Positions 6,630 through 14,924 of a stretch of DNA of 64,000 bases are shown here, piece by piece. The position numbers were made by a program, and so were the translations under genes. How positions within the stretch are numbered: the first letter of the stretch is position 1; each line of letters opens with the position of its first letter. The stretch comes from Devosia yakushimensis. GTDB taxonomy: Bacteria; Pseudomonadota; Alphaproteobacteria; Rhizobiales; Devosiaceae. The stretch covers positions 1,054,001 through 1,118,000 of the forward strand of contig NZ_BSNG01000001.1 of the NCBI RefSeq assembly GCF_030159855.1. Direction: 5' to 3'. The notes under the pieces were generated by a model. That model saw nothing but the letters and a program-made list of their open reading frames with translations, did not search any database and had not been told where the DNA came from.

Positions 6630-7675
6630 AGGCTTAGTCGCAGGATATCGTAGTTGCGTTGCAGGACGGCGTTGTTCTGGGCGGTGAAGCTTTTGGCTGC
6701 GTCGGGCAGGCTCTCGGCCTCGATGGTGATGACGGCGATGAAATAGGCGGCGACAGGCTCCACGGCAATATTGGCTTGGCCGGTGGCCATGATCGGGTTG
6801 GCCGATAGCCGGTCGGCAATGACACTGCCGGCTTGCTTGGCTTGATCTTCGGTGGCGAAGGGCAGGGCGATGCGGACGGCGGCGTTGTCGCTATCTTCGG
6901 TCAGGGCGATGACTGCGTGCGGGAATACGGGCAAGGGTTCTTCGTCAGTCTTCTTGCCAGGATTTTTGATGGCAGTGGGATCGAGCAGGAAATCGGCGGG
7001 ATCGCCGACATCGAGAAAGCCCACGGCATTCCAGCCGATAGCGACATCGAGCCAGCTTTCCCCACTGGCCTGGCGAAGACCGGTGATGGTGGCGCGCCAG
7101 AGTTCCGTCATTGCGGGGGGCGTCTCGAGATTTTCCAGGGCCATCCGCATTTCTGGCCAGCCAGCGCTACGGAGCAGGAAGTCATTGTCCAGTGCCAGAC
7201 GTTGCGCCTTGCCCATGCCGCCGCCGAGCGGGTCGCTCGCGGAAGCCAGGTCCAGCGCATAGTCTTCGCCTTTGCTCAAGATGGGCAGGCCCGCGATTTC
7301 AGAGCGGGTAAAGCCGCGGGCGAGCAGCGTCGTTTCGCTGGCGTCGAGAAAACCAGGCTGGCCGAACAGCACCGTCAATTGGCGGGGCGGCACGCCGGTG
7401 CTCAGCACGCCGGTAACCTGCGAAAATGCAATGCCGGTCGTCACATCGGTGCCCTCGGCTCCGATCAGCGCGGTGAGCAGGGTCGTGTCCTCAACGCCAT
7501 AGAGCGTCGGCTTATCGGAAAGAAAGCCATCGCGCGGCGCGACATAGGTGAAGGCCAGCGCGTTCTGCGGGTCGTCCGGTACGATGGCGACGAAGCGCTC
7601 GAGCTGGTCGAAGGCGGTTGCGAATTGCGGAACCGAAAGGGCGAGGGCGATCAGGGTGGCGAGGATTTTCTTCAT
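6626..7675 (-). CDS. Secreted protein of unknown function
   Basis: 349 residues with a signal peptide: MKK start, hydrophobic residues 4-15, cleavage probably after Ala21 (QFATA). No family recognised. The mature part is rich in alanine and has no cysteines or obvious catalytic motif; two segments (FPHAVIALTEDSDNAAVRIALPF and the region near residues 320-345) look like alternating strands. Probably periplasmic. The stop codon is inside the arm of the 6482-6629 repeat, so the last codons may have been remodelled by insertion of that element. The pseudouridine synthase gene upstream ends 18 bp before its start; the two may be co-transcribed. Confidence 0.75.
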   Translation of the reverse strand: MKKILATLIALALSVPQFATAFDQLERFVAIVPDDPQNALAFTYVAPRDGFLSDKPTLYGVEDTTLLTALIGAEGTDVTTGIAFSQVTGVLSTGVPPRQLTVLFGQPGFLDASETTLLARGFTRSEIAGLPILSKGEDYALDLASASDPLGGGMGKAQRLALDNDFLLRSAGWPEMRMALENLETPPAMTELWRATITGLRQASGESWLDVAIGWNAVGFLDVGDPADFLLDPTAIKNPGKKTDEEPLPVFPHAVIALTEDSDNAAVRIALPFATEDQAKQAGSVIADRLSANPIMATGQANIAVEPVAAYFIAVITIEAESLPDAAKSFTAQNNAVLQRNYDILRLSL

Positions 7676-7693
7676 GATTATGCTCGCGGAAAA

Positions 7694-8365
7694 CTAGAAG
7701 GGCGTGGGGGCGGTAAAGACCATGAACTCGCCGCTGGTGGGATGGGTGAAGCCGAGTTCGGCGGCGTGCAATTGCAGGCGAGGGGCGGCGGCAAAGGTGG
7801 CGGAATCGCCATAAAATGCATCGCCTAGAATCACATGGCCAATGGCTTTCATGTGAACCCGCAACTGGTGGGTGCGGCCCGTGAGAGGGTGGAGCCGGAC
7901 GCGAGTGACATCGGCTTCGCGCTCCATGACGGCCCATTCGGTCTGGGCGGCGCGGCCGTGTTCATAGTCGACACGCTGGCGCGGCTTGTTGTCCCAATCG
8001 GTGGCGAGGGGCAGATCGACCAGGCCGGAATCGGCCTCGATCAGGCCAGCCACGCGGGCGACATAGCTCTTGGTGGTTTTGCGGTGTTCGAACTGGCTGC
8101 CGATGCGGCCATGGGCACGCTTGTTGAGCGCCATGACCAGAACGCCTGATGTGTCCTTGTCGAGCCGGTGAACGATGCCCGCCGTGGGCCAGGTCTGGCG
8201 GGCGCGATATTCAACGCAGTCCCATAGCGAAGGGTCCTTGCCGGGAACGGTCAAAAGGCCGCTTTGCTTGTCCAGCACCAGGATATCCCCGTCCTGATAG
8301 AGCACGTTAAGATAGGGATCGAGCGGAGGAAAATAATCGAGCAATGTGGGCATGGGACCGGGCAT
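7694..8365 (-). CDS. rluA: RluA-family pseudouridine synthase
   Basis: 223 residues. The invariant motif HRLDKDTSG places the catalytic aspartate at residue 69, and HPLTGRTHQLRVHM near residues 158-171 is the second family signature. There is no N-terminal S4 domain, and length equals the RluA branch, which modifies U746 of 23S rRNA and U32 of some tRNAs in Escherichia coli. Target assignment here is by analogy. ATG at 8365; a second in-frame ATG at 8353 is possible. It would be transcribed ahead of the secreted-protein gene. Confidence 0.87.
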   Translation of the reverse strand: MPGPMPTLLDYFPPLDPYLNVLYQDGDILVLDKQSGLLTVPGKDPSLWDCVEYRARQTWPTAGIVHRLDKDTSGVLVMALNKRAHGRIGSQFEHRKTTKSYVARVAGLIEADSGLVDLPLATDWDNKPRQRVDYEHGRAAQTEWAVMEREADVTRVRLHPLTGRTHQLRVHMKAIGHVILGDAFYGDSATFAAAPRLQLHAAELGFTHPTSGEFMVFTAPTPF

Positions 8366-8510
8366 GAGGGGCGTTTACCAGAGACTGCTCGTTTGACCAA
8401 CTCTTCGTAACTGGCCGCCCCGCAATTCGGCTTTGTGATCGGACTGAGGTGGAACTGGCCATGAGGGCGGACGTTTTCTTTCAACACATCACGAGCACGA
8501 GGAGCGCGTC

Positions 8511-8693
8511 ATGCATAAAGACCAGATCAAAGGCGCCGGCAAACAGGTTAAGGGCGCCGTCAAGGACGCTGTCGGCGGGTTGACCGGAAATGATCGGATG
8601 AAAGCCGAAGGCAAGATGGAAAAGGCCGCCGGCAAGCTGCAGGAAAAGGTGGGGCAGGCCAAGGACCGGGCTCGCGATATGCTCAAGCACTGA
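8511..8693 (+). CDS. CsbD-like stress protein
   Basis: 60 residues with a strong ribosome-binding site (GAGGAGCG) 8-10 bases before ATG. The protein is a Lys/Gly/Ala-rich helical repeat: DQIKGAGKQVKGAVKDAVGGLTGN, then DRMKAEGKMEKAAGKLQEKVGQAKDRARD, which is the CsbD pattern. CsbD proteins are small, highly charged and induced in general stress in many bacteria; their biochemical role is unknown. Stands alone between a minus-strand operon and a strong terminator at 8714. Confidence 0.88.
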   Translation: MHKDQIKGAGKQVKGAVKDAVGGLTGNDRMKAEGKMEKAAGKLQEKVGQAKDRARDMLKH

Positions 8694-8713
8694 CCCGGTT
8701 GCACCAGACCGAC

Positions 8714-8745
8714 GAAGAAGCCGCCCGGATGGGCGGCTTCTTGCT
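8714..8745. terminator. Terminator after csbD-like gene
   Basis: AAGAAGCCGCCC (8715-8726), loop GGAT, GGGCGGCTTCTT (8731-8742): a perfect 12-bp stem ending in TTCTTGC. It sits 20 bp after the csbD stop and just before the 3' end of the convergent gene at 8748, and the AAGAA side would serve the opposite strand, so it can act in both directions. Confidence 0.85.
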
Positions 8746-8747
8746 GC

Positions 8748-9275
8748 TCAGTCGAAGCTGTAGTGGAGGCGGGCGCAACTGGAATGAAGCGCCTGCGCCG
8801 AAATCAGCTTGCCGGTGGACCGAAGACCTGTGGGCGGAAAGAGCGGAATGCCTCCACCGATGATCTCGGAGATGATGTAGATCTCGATCTCGTCCAAGGC
8901 GCCTTGCTGCATGAAGGTCATCTGGAGTTTGCCGCCCCCCAGCATCCAGACATCGCCATCGTCGAGGGCGCGGAGTTCGGCAATGAGGGCGGGAATGTCC
9001 GAGCGGGTTTCGAGAGGGCCTTTGGGGTTGTCGATGGGGCGGGAGGTGACCACGATCACCCGCTTGCCATCATATTCCCAGGCGCCGGGATAGCGCTCGA
9101 TCCAATCATAGGTGGCGCGCCCCATGACCACGGTACGGATGCGCGCAATGAAATTGCGATAGTCGAATTCGCCGAGGTTGAGATCAGGCTGCTGGGTCAG
9201 CCAATCGAGATTCTCATCGGCGGTGGCGATGAAGCCGTCCAGGCTCGATGCGATGTAACCGACGATTCTAGCCAT
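8748..9275 (-). CDS. Dihydrofolate reductase-like (RibD C-terminal domain) protein
   Basis: 175 residues; ATG preceded by AGGAG. Family signs: IVGYIASSLDGFIATADENLDWL at the N-terminus, VVMGRATYDWIERYPGAW (GR-T-Y motif) near residues 49-66, VWMLGGGKLQMTFMQQGALDEIEIYIISEIIGGGIPLF near 109-146. Likely an NADPH-dependent reductase of unknown substrate; members of this branch are often annotated as YyaP-like. Divergent from a TetR regulator with a perfect palindromic operator between them (9311-9326), so expression is probably induced by the TetR ligand. Confidence 0.87.
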   Translation of the reverse strand: MARIVGYIASSLDGFIATADENLDWLTQQPDLNLGEFDYRNFIARIRTVVMGRATYDWIERYPGAWEYDGKRVIVVTSRPIDNPKGPLETRSDIPALIAELRALDDGDVWMLGGGKLQMTFMQQGALDEIEIYIISEIIGGGIPLFPPTGLRSTGKLISAQALHSSCARLHYSFD

Positions 9276-9310
9276 TTGCCTTCTCCTGATGTACCTTGGA
9301 CAAGATATAT

Positions 9311-9326
9311 AAATGAACGTTCATTT
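9311..9326. promoter_or_regulatory. Perfect 16-bp TetR operator
   Basis: AAATGAACGTTCATTT is an exact palindrome in the 66-bp space between the divergent DHFR-like and TetR genes, beside the AT-rich stretch TATATAAA. The TGAACGTTCA core matches operators described for many TetR-family regulators. Occupancy would block both promoters. Confidence 0.82.
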
Positions 9327-9341
9327 ACAAATGGAAAGTGC

Positions 9342-9905
9342 ATGGCGCGACCCCGGACGGTTACGGATGAAGCAATCCTGGATGCAGCAATGAACCTGAT
9401 GTATCGGGAAGGGCCCGATGCGCTGACTTTTGCCGCTGTCGGCAGGGCTGTTGGCCTGTCACCGGCGACGCTGGTGCAGCGCTATGCGACCAAGGAGACG
9501 TTTTTGCGCGCCGCCATGCTGCGGGGGTGGGACCAGCTCGACGATTTGACCGCAGAGCTGGATCGCACGGCGGCGGTGAACCCGGATGGCGCGGTGGATA
9601 TGCTGGTCGCGATGATCCCCGAAGGCATGAGCGACGCGGAAAACGCCATGGGGCTGGCCATTCTGCGCGAAGACATGCGCGACCCGGTATTGCGGGCGCG
9701 CGGTTCGGCGTGGCGCAAGGCGCTCGCGGCGGCGCTGGGGCGGCGGTTGACGGGGGATAGCGCCAAAATGGAGCAACTGGGCCTGATGCTCGCCAGCCAG
9801 TGGCAGGGCGCCCAATTGTGGTGGGGCTTCGAGCAGGATGGACCACCGGGCGAAGTTATTGGCCGTGAATTGCGGGACTGGTGTGTGACAGTCTTAGGAC
9901 GTTAG
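9342..9905 (+). CDS. TetR family transcriptional regulator
   Basis: 187 residues from ATG 9342; the open frame extends far upstream through the divergent gene, but homology begins at MARPRTVTDEAILDAAMNLM. Helix-turn-helix at residues 26-45 (TFAAVGRAVGLSPATLVQRYATKETFL). The C-terminal half shows the usual all-helical ligand domain with a conserved-looking QWQGAQLWWGF. Probably controls itself and the DHFR-like gene through the palindrome upstream. The stop is 10 bp before ogt, so it may be co-transcribed with the ogt-CHAD-CYTH genes. Confidence 0.88.
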   Translation: MARPRTVTDEAILDAAMNLMYREGPDALTFAAVGRAVGLSPATLVQRYATKETFLRAAMLRGWDQLDDLTAELDRTAAVNPDGAVDMLVAMIPEGMSDAENAMGLAILREDMRDPVLRARGSAWRKALAAALGRRLTGDSAKMEQLGLMLASQWQGAQLWWGFEQDGPPGEVIGRELRDWCVTVLGR

Positions 9906-9914
9906 AATTGCGGC

Positions 9915-10451
9915 ATGGAAACCACTGTCTTCGATACGGCGCTGGGTGAATTTGGCATCGGCTGGACCGACAAGGGACTGGCGCGGCTGCAATTGCCGGG
10001 CCTGGCACACGAGGCGCTTGGCGAGCGCATCAATCGTGGCAAAGCCAGACCTGGTGAACCACCCCGGGTCATCGAGGCGCTGATCAACCGGATCGAGGAT
10101 TATGCCGAGGGTGAGCCGATCGATTTCAACGATGTGCCGCTCGACCTGAGCGGGGCTCCGGCGTTTCATCAGCGGGCCTATGCGCTATTGCTTGAAATCA
10201 AATGGGGCGAAACGACGACCTATGGCGCGCTGGCCCGGCAATTGGGCGACGTGACGTTGTCGCGCGCGGTGGGGCAGGCGATGGGCGCCAATCCCATTCC
10301 CCTGGTCATTCCGTGTCATCGCGTGCTGGCAAGCGATGGCAAGCCGGGTGGATTCTCCGCGCCGGGCGGAGCGGAATCCAAGCTCAGGATGTTGTCACTG
10401 GAGGGCGTTGAAGTTGGCACGCCAGCCGGGCAGATGACCTTCGGATTCTAG
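9915..10451 (+). CDS. ogt: Methylated-DNA--protein-cysteine methyltransferase
   Basis: 178 residues. The active-site motif IPCHRV puts the acceptor cysteine at residue 134, preceded by the helix-turn-helix segment TTYGALARQLGDVTLSRAVGQAMGANPIPLV. It removes alkyl groups from O6-alkylguanine in DNA in a single suicidal transfer. No AraC-type Ada domain is fused, so it is the constitutive Ogt type. Starts 10 bp after the TetR gene and is followed after 8 bp by a CHAD gene. Confidence 0.93.
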   Translation: METTVFDTALGEFGIGWTDKGLARLQLPGLAHEALGERINRGKARPGEPPRVIEALINRIEDYAEGEPIDFNDVPLDLSGAPAFHQRAYALLLEIKWGETTTYGALARQLGDVTLSRAVGQAMGANPIPLVIPCHRVLASDGKPGGFSAPGGAESKLRMLSLEGVEVGTPAGQMTFGF

Positions 10452-10459
10452 GCACGGCC

Positions 10460-11368
10460 ATGGGTTTTGCTTTTACTCGCCAGCGCAATATCGGCAAGCA
10501 GGTGCGCGCGATTGCCGGCGAGCAAATCGACAAGGCTCTGGCCGAATGCGAGGCCACCGGTAAAAGCTTGGACGAGACGGTGCATGGGCTGCGGCGGCGC
10601 TGCAAGAAAATGCGGGGATTGCTGCGGCTTATCGAGCCGCATTTCAAAGACTTTGTCCTGGAGAACCGGGCTTTCCGCGATGCGGCCGATGGATTGGCCG
10701 GCGCGCGCGACAGCGCCGTAATGGTCGAAACATTCCAGGCATTGCTCGCGAAAGATATCCAGCGGGGCACGAAGGCCCGGCTTGATGCCGAGCAGGCTGG
10801 CCGAGTGCTGCGGCGATTGCAGGAGCGGCTGGGCGAGGCTGCAGGGTCCGGCGATGGCCGGGATCTGCTCATGGCCTTTGCGGGGCTCATGCGTGCAGCC
10901 GGCAAGCGGGTCGAGGACTGGTCCATCAGAGGTTCGGGGTTTTCCCGGATCGGCGATGGGCTGGAGACGACCTATCGGCAGATGCGCGAAGGCATGCAGG
11001 CGGCGATGGAGGATGTTACCGCCGCAGCGCTGCATGATTGGCGCAAGGACACAAAATATCATTGGCACCATGTGAGCCTGTTCGAAGGGTGCGCACCCGA
11101 GCTGCTGGCGGGTCGCAAAACCTTGCTGGACGATCTGGGGGAGCTCTTGGGCGACCACCACAATCTTGCGGTTCTCGACGAAACGCTGAGCGGCGAGCGC
11201 GGACTGGCCGGAAGCGACATAATGGCAGTGCAAAAGCTGATCGTGGAGCGGCAAGCGGAACTGGCTGAGCGGGCCTTTGCGCTGGGGCGGCAGTTGACGG
11301 CAGAAAAGCCCGCTACGCTGCGCCGAAGATTTGAGGATTATTGGGTGTTGTTGCCGGTGGAGAAATAG
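10460..11368 (+). CDS. CHAD-domain protein
   Basis: 302 residues, largely helical. The hallmark VHGLRRRCKKMRGLLRLI (residues 41-58) and the second basic patch HDWRKDTKYHWHH near 193-205 form the conserved positively charged surface of CHAD domains, which bind inorganic polyphosphate. In many bacteria CHAD is fused to or adjacent to CYTH phosphatases; here the partner is the next gene, starting 1 bp after this stop. A role in polyphosphate handling is inferred from family knowledge. Confidence 0.87.
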   Translation: MGFAFTRQRNIGKQVRAIAGEQIDKALAECEATGKSLDETVHGLRRRCKKMRGLLRLIEPHFKDFVLENRAFRDAADGLAGARDSAVMVETFQALLAKDIQRGTKARLDAEQAGRVLRRLQERLGEAAGSGDGRDLLMAFAGLMRAAGKRVEDWSIRGSGFSRIGDGLETTYRQMREGMQAAMEDVTAAALHDWRKDTKYHWHHVSLFEGCAPELLAGRKTLLDDLGELLGDHHNLAVLDETLSGERGLAGSDIMAVQKLIVERQAELAERAFALGRQLTAEKPATLRRRFEDYWVLLPVEK

Positions 11369-11369
11369 C

Positions 11370-11843
11370 GTGGCGCAGGAAATCGAGCGCAAGTTCCTGG
11401 TGACGGGGGAGGGCTGGAAGGCCCTGGCGACCAGTAGCGCGCTGTTGCGGCAGGGGTACTTGTCGTCGAATTCCAAGGCCACGGTGCGGGTGCGCAGCAA
11501 GGACGACCAAAAGGCGGCGCTGACGCTCAAGGGGGCGGCGAGGGGCATTTCCCGGGCCGAATTCGAATATGACATTCCGATCGAGGATGCGCGGGAGCTG
11601 CTGGCCATGGCGGCGCCGCACGTGCTCGAAAAGCGGCGGCATATCGTGCCGTTTGGCGGCTTGATCTGGGAGGTCGACATATTTGAGGGGCGCCATTTGG
11701 GGCTGATGATCGCGGAAGTGGAGCTGGAACGCGAGGACCAGCCTGTCGCGCTGCCCGATTGGGTGGGCGCGGAAGTCAGCTTGGACGAGCGCTATTTCAA
11801 TGCCAGCCTGGCGCGGAGCGAGACAGTTCCGGGCGTAAAATAG
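11370..11843 (+). CDS. CYTH-domain protein (inorganic triphosphatase-like)
   Basis: 157 residues, GTG start at 11370, immediately after the CHAD stop. It begins VAQEIERKFLV, the ExExK metal-binding signature (Glu4, Glu6, Lys8), and continues with the alternating charged strands of the triphosphate tunnel (TVRVRSKDDQKAALTLKG; EVELEREDQ). Close relatives hydrolyse tripolyphosphate or nucleoside triphosphates. Forms a split CHAD/CYTH pair with the upstream gene; both may act on polyphosphate. Start choice rests on homology; an earlier ATG at 11331 overlaps the CHAD gene and yields an unrelated leader. Confidence 0.9.
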   Translation: MAQEIERKFLVTGEGWKALATSSALLRQGYLSSNSKATVRVRSKDDQKAALTLKGAARGISRAEFEYDIPIEDARELLAMAAPHVLEKRRHIVPFGGLIWEVDIFEGRHLGLMIAEVELEREDQPVALPDWVGAEVSLDERYFNASLARSETVPGVK

Positions 11844-11892
11844 AGCCTGCCTTACTGCCGCTGCATCAAAGCGAGGTGACAGGTGGGCGTGG

Positions 11893-12846
11893 ATGGGGAT
11901 AGGTCAGAGCGTTCGTTTCACGCCACGGGTCTGCCCTTTGGTCATCACAAAATCCAATCCCGTAGCGGCCCTGTGGCTTGCCACCTTCGGTCTCGTGACC
12001 ATGGCGGCGATGTCGGCCGCTATCCACGACGCGGCCAAGGTCGCGCCGGTGGGGCAATTGGTGTTCTGGCGCAGTTTCGTGGCGCTGGTGCCCATTCTCA
12101 TCTACATGGCGCTTCGCGGGCAGATCGGCCCGTCGCTGCGCACGAAATATCCCTATAAGCATCTGATCCGGGGCTTGTTGGGGTGCCTGGTGATGGCGCT
12201 GTCGTTTATTTCGCTGGCCTATCTTTCGGTTGGGGTGTCCACGGCACTGACCTATCTCTCACCGATCTTTGCGATTTTCGCGGCCATGGTGTTTCTGCGC
12301 GAGCGGCCGGCGGCAACGGTATTTGCCGGTGTGGCGCTGGGCTTTGCGGGCATTGTGCTGATGCTGTTTCCGGCACTGGTGGGCGCGGAGCTGCGCGATG
12401 GCACGCTGATCGGAATTGCCGCGGCGATCGGCATGGCGGCGGCCAATGCGCTGGCGCGGGTGCAGGTGAAGGACCTGACGCGCACCGATCCGCCGGCCAG
12501 CATTGCCTTGTCATTCGCGGTCGTATGCGGCCTGGCGGGGCTGGCTTCAAGCCTCTGGGGCTGGGCGGCGCTCGACGCGCAGGCATTTGCGCTGCTGATC
12601 GGGGCGGGGGTACTGGGCGGCATGGGACATGTGCTGATGATGGAGGCAACAGCGCGGGCGCCAGTGTCGCTGTTGGCAGCCTATGAATATACCGGCATCA
12701 TCTGGGCCTTTCTGTTCGATATCGTGCTGCTCGGCGTGGGGTTGGATGGCTGGACCGTAGCCGGCGCGGTCGTGGTGGTTGGCGCGGCCGCGCTGGTGAC
12801 CTATGGGCAGGGGCGGTTCGCGGCCAAGCCCGTGGCGGCGGAATAG
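11893..12846 (+). CDS. EamA/DMT-family transporter
   Basis: 317 residues with about ten hydrophobic segments in two EamA repeats, including FISLAYLSVGVSTALTYLSPIFAIFAAMVFLRERP at the end of the first repeat and ARAPVSLLAAYEYTGIIWAFLFDIVLL in the second. Drug/metabolite transporters of this type export amino acids, nucleosides or other metabolites across the inner membrane. Substrate unknown. The first 25 or so residues look untypical; a TTG start within them (near residue 17) is a possible true start. The ASCH-like gene follows after 4 bp, suggesting one operon. Confidence 0.85.
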   Translation: MGIGQSVRFTPRVCPLVITKSNPVAALWLATFGLVTMAAMSAAIHDAAKVAPVGQLVFWRSFVALVPILIYMALRGQIGPSLRTKYPYKHLIRGLLGCLVMALSFISLAYLSVGVSTALTYLSPIFAIFAAMVFLRERPAATVFAGVALGFAGIVLMLFPALVGAELRDGTLIGIAAAIGMAAANALARVQVKDLTRTDPPASIALSFAVVCGLAGLASSLWGWAALDAQAFALLIGAGVLGGMGHVLMMEATARAPVSLLAAYEYTGIIWAFLFDIVLLGVGLDGWTVAGAVVVVGAAALVTYGQGRFAAKPVAAE

Positions 12847-12850
12847 CGCC

Positions 12851-13423
12851 ATGCTGCTCAAGGCCGCCGATCTCGAGAATATCAAGGCCGGACGGATCGA
12901 TACGGCGTTCCGGCGCTGGTCGCGGCCGACAGTGAAGGCCGGAGGCACGCTGATGACCGCCATTGGCGTGCTGGCGATCGAGGCGGTCGATATTGTCGAC
13001 GGCGAGGTTGCGCCGGAAGATGCGCGGCGGGCCGGGTTCGACAGCGTCGCGGCGTTGCGGCGGTGGTTGGAGGGTGGCAGGCCAGGTCAGCTTTACCGCA
13101 TCCGCATGCGATATGCGGGGGCCGATCCACGCATTGCGCTCAGGGCCTCGGCCGGTGATGCCGAAGAAATCGACAAGGCATTGGCGCGGCTCGATGCGCG
13201 GGGCGCCTGGACTGGAGAGGTCTTGGCGCTGATCGAGGCGCATCCCGGGCGCGTGGCGCAGGCGCTGGCCGACGAAATGGGTCTCGACAAGCTCAAGTTC
13301 AAAGCCAGGGTGCGGCAGCTTAAGGCACTCGGGCTGACGGAAAGCCTCGAAATCGGCTACCGGCTGTCGCCGCGGGGCGCAGCCGTGCTGGCCCGGCGGC
13401 GCGGGCCTATTGCCAGCGCTTGA
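12851..13423 (+). CDS. ASCH-like protein with C-terminal helical extension
   Basis: 190 residues. Residues 1-90 are a paralogue of the protein at 6193 (shared MLLK start, IKAG, FRRWS-PTVKAGGTL, ARRAGF). The extra 100 residues (DAEEIDKALARLDARGAWTGEVLALIEAHPGRVAQALADEMGLDKLKFKARVRQLKALGLTESLEIGYRLSPRGAAVL) read as a winged-helix-like unit: three helices then a Gly-Tyr-Arg-Leu-Ser wing and RGAAVL. This suggests nucleic-acid binding. Function unknown. The last 17 bp overlap the convergent gluconokinase gene. Confidence 0.68.
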   Translation: MLLKAADLENIKAGRIDTAFRRWSRPTVKAGGTLMTAIGVLAIEAVDIVDGEVAPEDARRAGFDSVAALRRWLEGGRPGQLYRIRMRYAGADPRIALRASAGDAEEIDKALARLDARGAWTGEVLALIEAHPGRVAQALADEMGLDKLKFKARVRQLKALGLTESLEIGYRLSPRGAAVLARRRGPIASA

Positions 13424-13946
13424 AGCTTTTGAGGTGGTCGAGCGATTTGACCACGGTCATGGTGATCTTCTCGACACTATCGGTGACCGGAACGGGCAAT
13501 ACGTTTTCGCTTGCCGGATCGGGGATTTCGAGGGTGGCGAACTGGCTGTCGAGCAGGCTCTGGGGCATGTATTCGTGCTTGCGGCGGGCCATGCGCTCGG
13601 CGATGACCTCCTTGGTGCCGTCGAGATAGACGAAGAGGATCGGTTCGCCCGCCTGTTCGACAAGAAAGTCGCGATAGCTGCGCTTGAGGGCGGAGCAGGC
13701 GCCCGCCGCAGCGCCTTTCAGATTTGCCGCTTCGTGCAGGGCCTTTGCGAGCTTTTCGAGCCAGGGCCAGCGGTCTGCGTCGGTCAGGGGAATGCCGGCC
13801 CGCATTTTCTCGACATTGGCTTCGGGGTGGTAGCCGTCGCCATCGAGGAAGGGCACATGCAGGCGCCGGGCGATGGACTGGCCGATGGTGGATTTTCCGG
13901 ATGAGCTGACACCCATGGCGATAATGATACGGGCAGGGGTGGACAT
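13407..13946 (-). CDS. gntK: Gluconokinase
   Basis: 179 residues. P-loop GVSSSGKST at residues 12-20, then FLDGDGYHPEANVEKMRAGIPLTDADRWPWL, the strongly conserved gluconate-binding segment of bacterial gluconokinases. It phosphorylates D-gluconate with ATP to 6-phosphogluconate, feeding the Entner-Doudoroff and pentose phosphate routes. It follows the SDR gene (13959-14741) by 12 bp in one operon, and 6-phosphogluconate dehydrogenase diverges from them, giving a compact gluconate module. Confidence 0.95.
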   Translation of the reverse strand: MSTPARIIIAMGVSSSGKSTIGQSIARRLHVPFLDGDGYHPEANVEKMRAGIPLTDADRWPWLEKLAKALHEAANLKGAAAGACSALKRSYRDFLVEQAGEPILFVYLDGTKEVIAERMARRKHEYMPQSLLDSQFATLEIPDPASENVLPVPVTDSVEKITMTVVKSLDHLKSFKRWQ

Positions 13947-13958
13947 GGCCGCTCCTGG

Positions 13959-14741
13959 TCAGACGGTGGCGGTAAAGGCGCCATCGACATAAAGGATATG
14001 TCCATTGACGAAGCGCGCGGCGTCGGAGGCGAGGAACACGGCGGCGCCGCCGAGCTCTTCGGGTTGGCCCCAGCGGCCCATGGGCGTGCGGGTTTCGATC
14101 CAGGCATTGAACTTGGCATCCTTGAGCAGCGCCTCGTTCATCTCGGTGGAGAAGTAGCCCGGCGCGATGCCGTTGACGTTGAGGCCGTGGCGGGCCCAAT
14201 CCACAGCCATACCCCGTGTCAGGTTGGCCACGGCAGCCTTGGTCGCTGCATAGGGGGCGATGGAGGGGCGGGATAGTTCGGCAAGAAGCGAGCAGATATT
14301 GATGATCTTGCCGGCGCCGCGGGCGATCATGTGCCTGGCGACGGGCTGGCTGACATTGAATACCGAGGTCAGGTTGGTGGCGATGACCTGGTCGAATTTT
14401 TCCGGCGGGAAGGCTTCGAGGCTAGAGCGAAATTGCATGCCGGCATTGTTAATTAGAATGTCGATGGGGCCGATTTCGTCTTCGATATAGGCAATGGCCT
14501 CACCCACGCTGTCACGGTTGGTGACGTCGAAGGCGACCGCGTTGACGCTGGCGCCGGTGGCCGCAAGATCCTGTGCGGCAGCGCCCAGAGCGACATTGTC
14601 GCGAGCGTTGAGGACAATGGAAGCCCCTGCTTGCGCCAGGGCCGTGGCCATCGCGAGGCCCAATCCGCGGCTCGAGCCGGTGACAAGAGCGCGTTTGCCG
14701 GTGAGGTCGAAAGGCGATGGGTTTTGCAAGGCGGCCTCCAT
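13959..14741 (-). CDS. SDR oxidoreductase, gluconate 5-dehydrogenase-like
   Basis: 260 residues from ATG 14741; an in-frame start at 14825 adds a leader without homology. SDR motifs: TGSSRGLG (21-28), NNAG (98-101), catalytic Ser151, Tyr164, Lys168. FDLTGKRALVTGSSRGLG and the neighbouring gluconokinase point to 5-keto-D-gluconate reductase (IdnO/Gno), which interconverts 5-ketogluconate and gluconate using NADP(H). Activity is inferred from similarity and context; other sugar-acid SDRs are close relatives. The 183-bp gap to divergent gnd must hold both promoters. Confidence 0.8.
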   Translation of the reverse strand: MEAALQNPSPFDLTGKRALVTGSSRGLGLAMATALAQAGASIVLNARDNVALGAAAQDLAATGASVNAVAFDVTNRDSVGEAIAYIEDEIGPIDILINNAGMQFRSSLEAFPPEKFDQVIATNLTSVFNVSQPVARHMIARGAGKIINICSLLAELSRPSIAPYAATKAAVANLTRGMAVDWARHGLNVNGIAPGYFSTEMNEALLKDAKFNAWIETRTPMGRWGQPEELGGAAVFLASDAARFVNGHILYVDGAFTATV

Positions 14742-14924
14742 AAGTGCCCGGAACCTAGGGTGGGCGACCGATGCAAGCAATAGCATCTTCCATACAAGCG
14801 TGTTGAATAGCCGTTTTTTGCGCAAATACAGCTTCCGTATCGGCCTGGTTTGTGGTCAGTTCCCGGCCGCGTGGCATGCGCTGCGTGCATGGATTGCACA
14901 AGACGATCTCGGAAGGACTGACAT

